From the NCBI RefSeq assembly GCF_900635445.1, contig NZ_LR134117.1, positions 2,728,001 to 2,792,000 of the forward strand: a stretch of DNA of 64,000 bases. Direction: 5' to 3'. The notes below the pieces were generated by a model that did not search any database, was not told where the DNA came from, and saw nothing but the letters and a program-made list of their open reading frames with translations. The stretch comes from Serratia odorifera (GTDB lineage: Bacteria > Pseudomonadota > Gammaproteobacteria > Enterobacterales > Enterobacteriaceae). This document shows, piece after piece, positions 62,284-64,000 of this stretch (within the stretch, counting starts at the first letter, position 1; every line of letters begins with the position of its first letter). The position numbers and the translations under genes are program-made.

Positions 62284-62296
62284 GGAGAAGGACACC

Positions 62297-62917
62297 GTGG
62301 AAGTCTATACCACTGAAAACGAACAGGTCGACGCCGTACGTCGCTTCTTTGCCGAAAACGGCAAGGCGCTGGCGGTGGGCGTGGTGCTCGGTATTGGTGC
62401 CCTGGTTGGCTGGCGTGTCTGGCAAAGCAACCAAAACTCCAACATGATGGCTGCGTCGCAAAGTTACCAGCAGACAAGCGAAGCGCTTGCCGCCGGTAAG
62501 GCCGATGACGTCGCCGCTGCGGAGAAGTTTATCCAGGCCAATGGCAATAACTACGGCGTGATGGCCGCGTTGGAGCTGGCGAAGCATTACGTTGAGCAAA
62601 ACGACGTAGCGAAAGCGGAGCAACAGCTGATAGTGGCGCAGGGGCAGGCAAAAGATGACAATCTGCTGTCGGTGATCAATCTGCGTCTGGCACGCGTTCA
62701 GCTGCAGGAAAAAAAGCTGGATGAAGCGCTGAAAACGCTGGACGGCGTGAAAGGCGAAGGCTGGGCGGCGTTACAGGCGGATCTGCGCGGTGACGTTCTG
62801 CTGGCGAAAGGCGATGCCAAAGGCGCACGCGAAGCCTACAGCAAAGGTATTGAATCCAACGCTTCTCAGACGCTACAGCTGCTGCTGCGTATGAAGCTGA
62901 ATAACTTGTCCAGCTAA
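62297..62917 (+). CDS. yfgM: Ancillary SecYEG translocon subunit YfgM
   Basis: Single-pass inner-membrane protein that works with PpiD at the Sec translocon and links it to periplasmic chaperones. It is 206 residues. The cytoplasmic N-terminus is short, the membrane helix lies at about 23-41 (GKALAVGVVLGIGALVGWRVW), and a TPR-like periplasmic domain follows. The start is a GTG with TAAGGAGAAGG before it. It lies between hisS and bamB, the universal gammaproteobacterial order. Confidence 0.96.
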   Translation: MEVYTTENEQVDAVRRFFAENGKALAVGVVLGIGALVGWRVWQSNQNSNMMAASQSYQQTSEALAAGKADDVAAAEKFIQANGNNYGVMAALELAKHYVEQNDVAKAEQQLIVAQGQAKDDNLLSVINLRLARVQLQEKKLDEALKTLDGVKGEGWAALQADLRGDVLLAKGDAKGAREAYSKGIESNASQTLQLLLRMKLNNLSS

Positions 62918-62928
62918 GGGGATTTCCC

Positions 62929-64000
62929 ATGCAATTGCGTAAAACACTCTTGGTCGGGCTGGTTTCTGTCGCCTTGCTGAGTGGCTGTTCGCTGTTTAGC
63001 AGCGAAGAAGACGTGGTCACCATGTCACCGCTGCCAAAAGTTGAAAATCAGTTCACGCCAAACAGCGCGTGGAGCACCTCTGTCGGCGACGGCATTGGCG
63101 ACTATTACTCGCACCTGCGTCCGGCCTACCAGGACAACACGGTGTATGCTGCCGATCGTCACGGCATCGTGAAAGCGATGGACGCCGACAGTGGTAACGA
63201 AAAATGGAAGGTCGATCTGTCCGAAAAGACCGGCTTCCTGTCACGTAACCGTTCGGCGCTGCTGTCTGGCGGCCTGACCGTGACCGGCGATAAAGTGTAC
63301 GTAGGCAGTGAAAAAGCGCAGGTTTACGCGCTGAATACCGCCGACGGCACCATTGCCTGGCAGGCCAAAGTGGCTGGTGAAGCCATTTCCCGTCCGGTGG
63401 TCAGCGACGGCATGGTGCTGGTGCATACCAGCAACGGCCAGTTGCAGGCATTGAATGAAGCCGACGGCGCGGTAAAATGGACCGTGAACCTGGATATGCC
63501 GGCGCTGTCGCTGCGCGGTGAGTCTGCGCCTGCGACCGCATTTGGCGCTGCCATTGTCGGCGGCGACAACGGCCGCGTCAGCGCGGTGCTGATGCAGCAA
63601 GGCCAGCTGATTTGGCAGCAGCGTATTTCCCAGCCGAGTGGCGCGACGGAAATCGATCGTCTGAACGACGTCGACACTACGCCGGTGATTGTTGACGGCG
63701 TTATTTACGCATTGGGTTACAATGGCAACCTGACGGCGCTGGATCTGCGTTCCGGCCAGATCATGTGGAAGCGTGAACTGGGCTCGGTAAATGATTTCAT
63801 CGTCGATGCGGGTCGCATTTATCTGGTTGATCAAAACGATCGCGTAGTGGCATTGAGCACCGAAGGCGGCGTTACCGTCTGGACGCAAAGCGAACTGCTG
63901 CACCGCAATCTGACGCCACCGGTGATGTATAATGGCTATCTGGTGGTCGGCGATTCCGAAGGCTATCTGCATTGGGTGAACACCACCGATGGTCGCTTCG
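62929..64000 (+). CDS. bamB: Outer membrane protein assembly factor BamB (partial, cut by window end)
   Basis: Lipoprotein of the BAM complex that scaffolds BamA during beta-barrel insertion. 357 of about 392 residues are in the window. The lipobox LLSGC puts the lipidated Cys at residue 20. After it come repeated PQQ-type beta-propeller blades, visible as recurring Ala-Leu/Asp-Gly-Trp motifs (for example VYALNTADGTIAWQ, LTALDLRSGQIMWK). It starts 11 bp after yfgM. Loss of Bam function is sensed by the RpoE circuit encoded earlier in this window. Confidence 0.97.
   Translation, partial: MQLRKTLLVGLVSVALLSGCSLFSSEEDVVTMSPLPKVENQFTPNSAWSTSVGDGIGDYYSHLRPAYQDNTVYAADRHGIVKAMDADSGNEKWKVDLSEKTGFLSRNRSALLSGGLTVTGDKVYVGSEKAQVYALNTADGTIAWQAKVAGEAISRPVVSDGMVLVHTSNGQLQALNEADGAVKWTVNLDMPALSLRGESAPATAFGAAIVGGDNGRVSAVLMQQGQLIWQQRISQPSGATEIDRLNDVDTTPVIVDGVIYALGYNGNLTALDLRSGQIMWKRELGSVNDFIVDAGRIYLVDQNDRVVALSTEGGVTVWTQSELLHRNLTPPVMYNGYLVVGDSEGYLHWVNTTDGRF

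Noticed and set aside
1..64000. CRISPR arrays, insertion sequences, integrases, toxin-antitoxin or secretion systems
   Set aside because: No regularly spaced repeats, transposase or integrase motifs, or recognisable toxin genes were seen on either strand.

Overview
The window comes from a gammaproteobacterium of the order Enterobacterales, most likely a Serratia (Yersiniaceae). Nearly every protein can be aligned by eye to its E. coli counterpart. The gene order is the E. coli 55-58 min backbone (recN-nadK-grpE, rpoE-rseABC-lepAB-rnc-era-recO-pdxJ-acpS, purL-glmY-glrK-qseG-glrR-glnB, hmp/glyA, hcaT-csiE-suhB-trmJ-isc, rlmN-pilW-rodZ-ispG-hisS-yfgM-bamB), with departures typical of Serratia/Yersinia: murQP beside yfhL, a glutamine-dependent nadE before glnB, a DUF1007/NicO pair beside csiE, and ndk directly after sseB. 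The genus is an inference; no rRNA or tRNA gene is present to confirm it.

Layout. 1-9 kb: recN (cut by the window edge, with two LexA boxes), nadK, grpE (sigma-32 promoter), ung, grcA (two FNR boxes exactly 53 bp apart), srmB, trmN6, nadB. 8.8-18.1 kb: a 51-codon leader ORF (rseD-like) overlapping rpoE, then rseA-rseB-rseC; a two-gene insertion (membrane protein of unknown function, and an AT-rich acyltransferase) separates rseC from lepA-lepB-rnc. 18.1-31.6 kb: era, recO, pdxJ, acpS, yfhL, a MurR/RpiR regulator divergent from murQ-murP, pgpC, tadA, mltF and purL. 31.6-41.3 kb: the GlmY small RNA with a complete sigma-54/GlrR/IHF promoter, its regulators glrK-qseG-glrR, nadE, a 140-bp palindromic element, glnB, hmpA (NsrR box) and glyA (PurR box). 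41.4-47.4 kb: hcaT, csiE, a ZevAB-like metal pair with a Zur-like box, suhB, trmJ. 47.5-53.3 kb: the complete iron-sulfur operon iscRSUA-hscBA-fdx-iscX. 53.5-64 kb: pepB, sseB, ndk, rlmN, pilW, rodZ, ispG, hisS, yfgM and the start of bamB.

The most striking anomaly is a block from about 18.6 to 28.7 kb where five genes (era, acpS, murP, mltF, purL) carry 12 single-base indels, ten of them insertions and most in short homopolymers, while genes between them are intact. Because era and acpS are essential in relatives, this looks like poor base calling in this stretch rather than biology, and the five genes should be read as functional until the sequence is checked.

Functionally the window is mostly housekeeping: envelope stress (RpoE circuit, BamB), translation and RNA processing (LepA, Rnc, Era, SrmB, TrmN6, TadA, TrmJ, RlmN, HisS), NAD synthesis (NadB, NadE, NadK), Fe-S assembly, purine and one-carbon metabolism (PurL and GlyA, both with PurR boxes), cell-wall recycling (MurQP, MltF) and the GlrKR-GlmY amino-sugar circuit. 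No mobile element with a transposase, prophage, CRISPR array or toxin system was seen. The less described parts are the rseC-lepA insertion, the palindromic element at glnB, the Zur-linked ZevAB pair and the long structured leader of rlmN.
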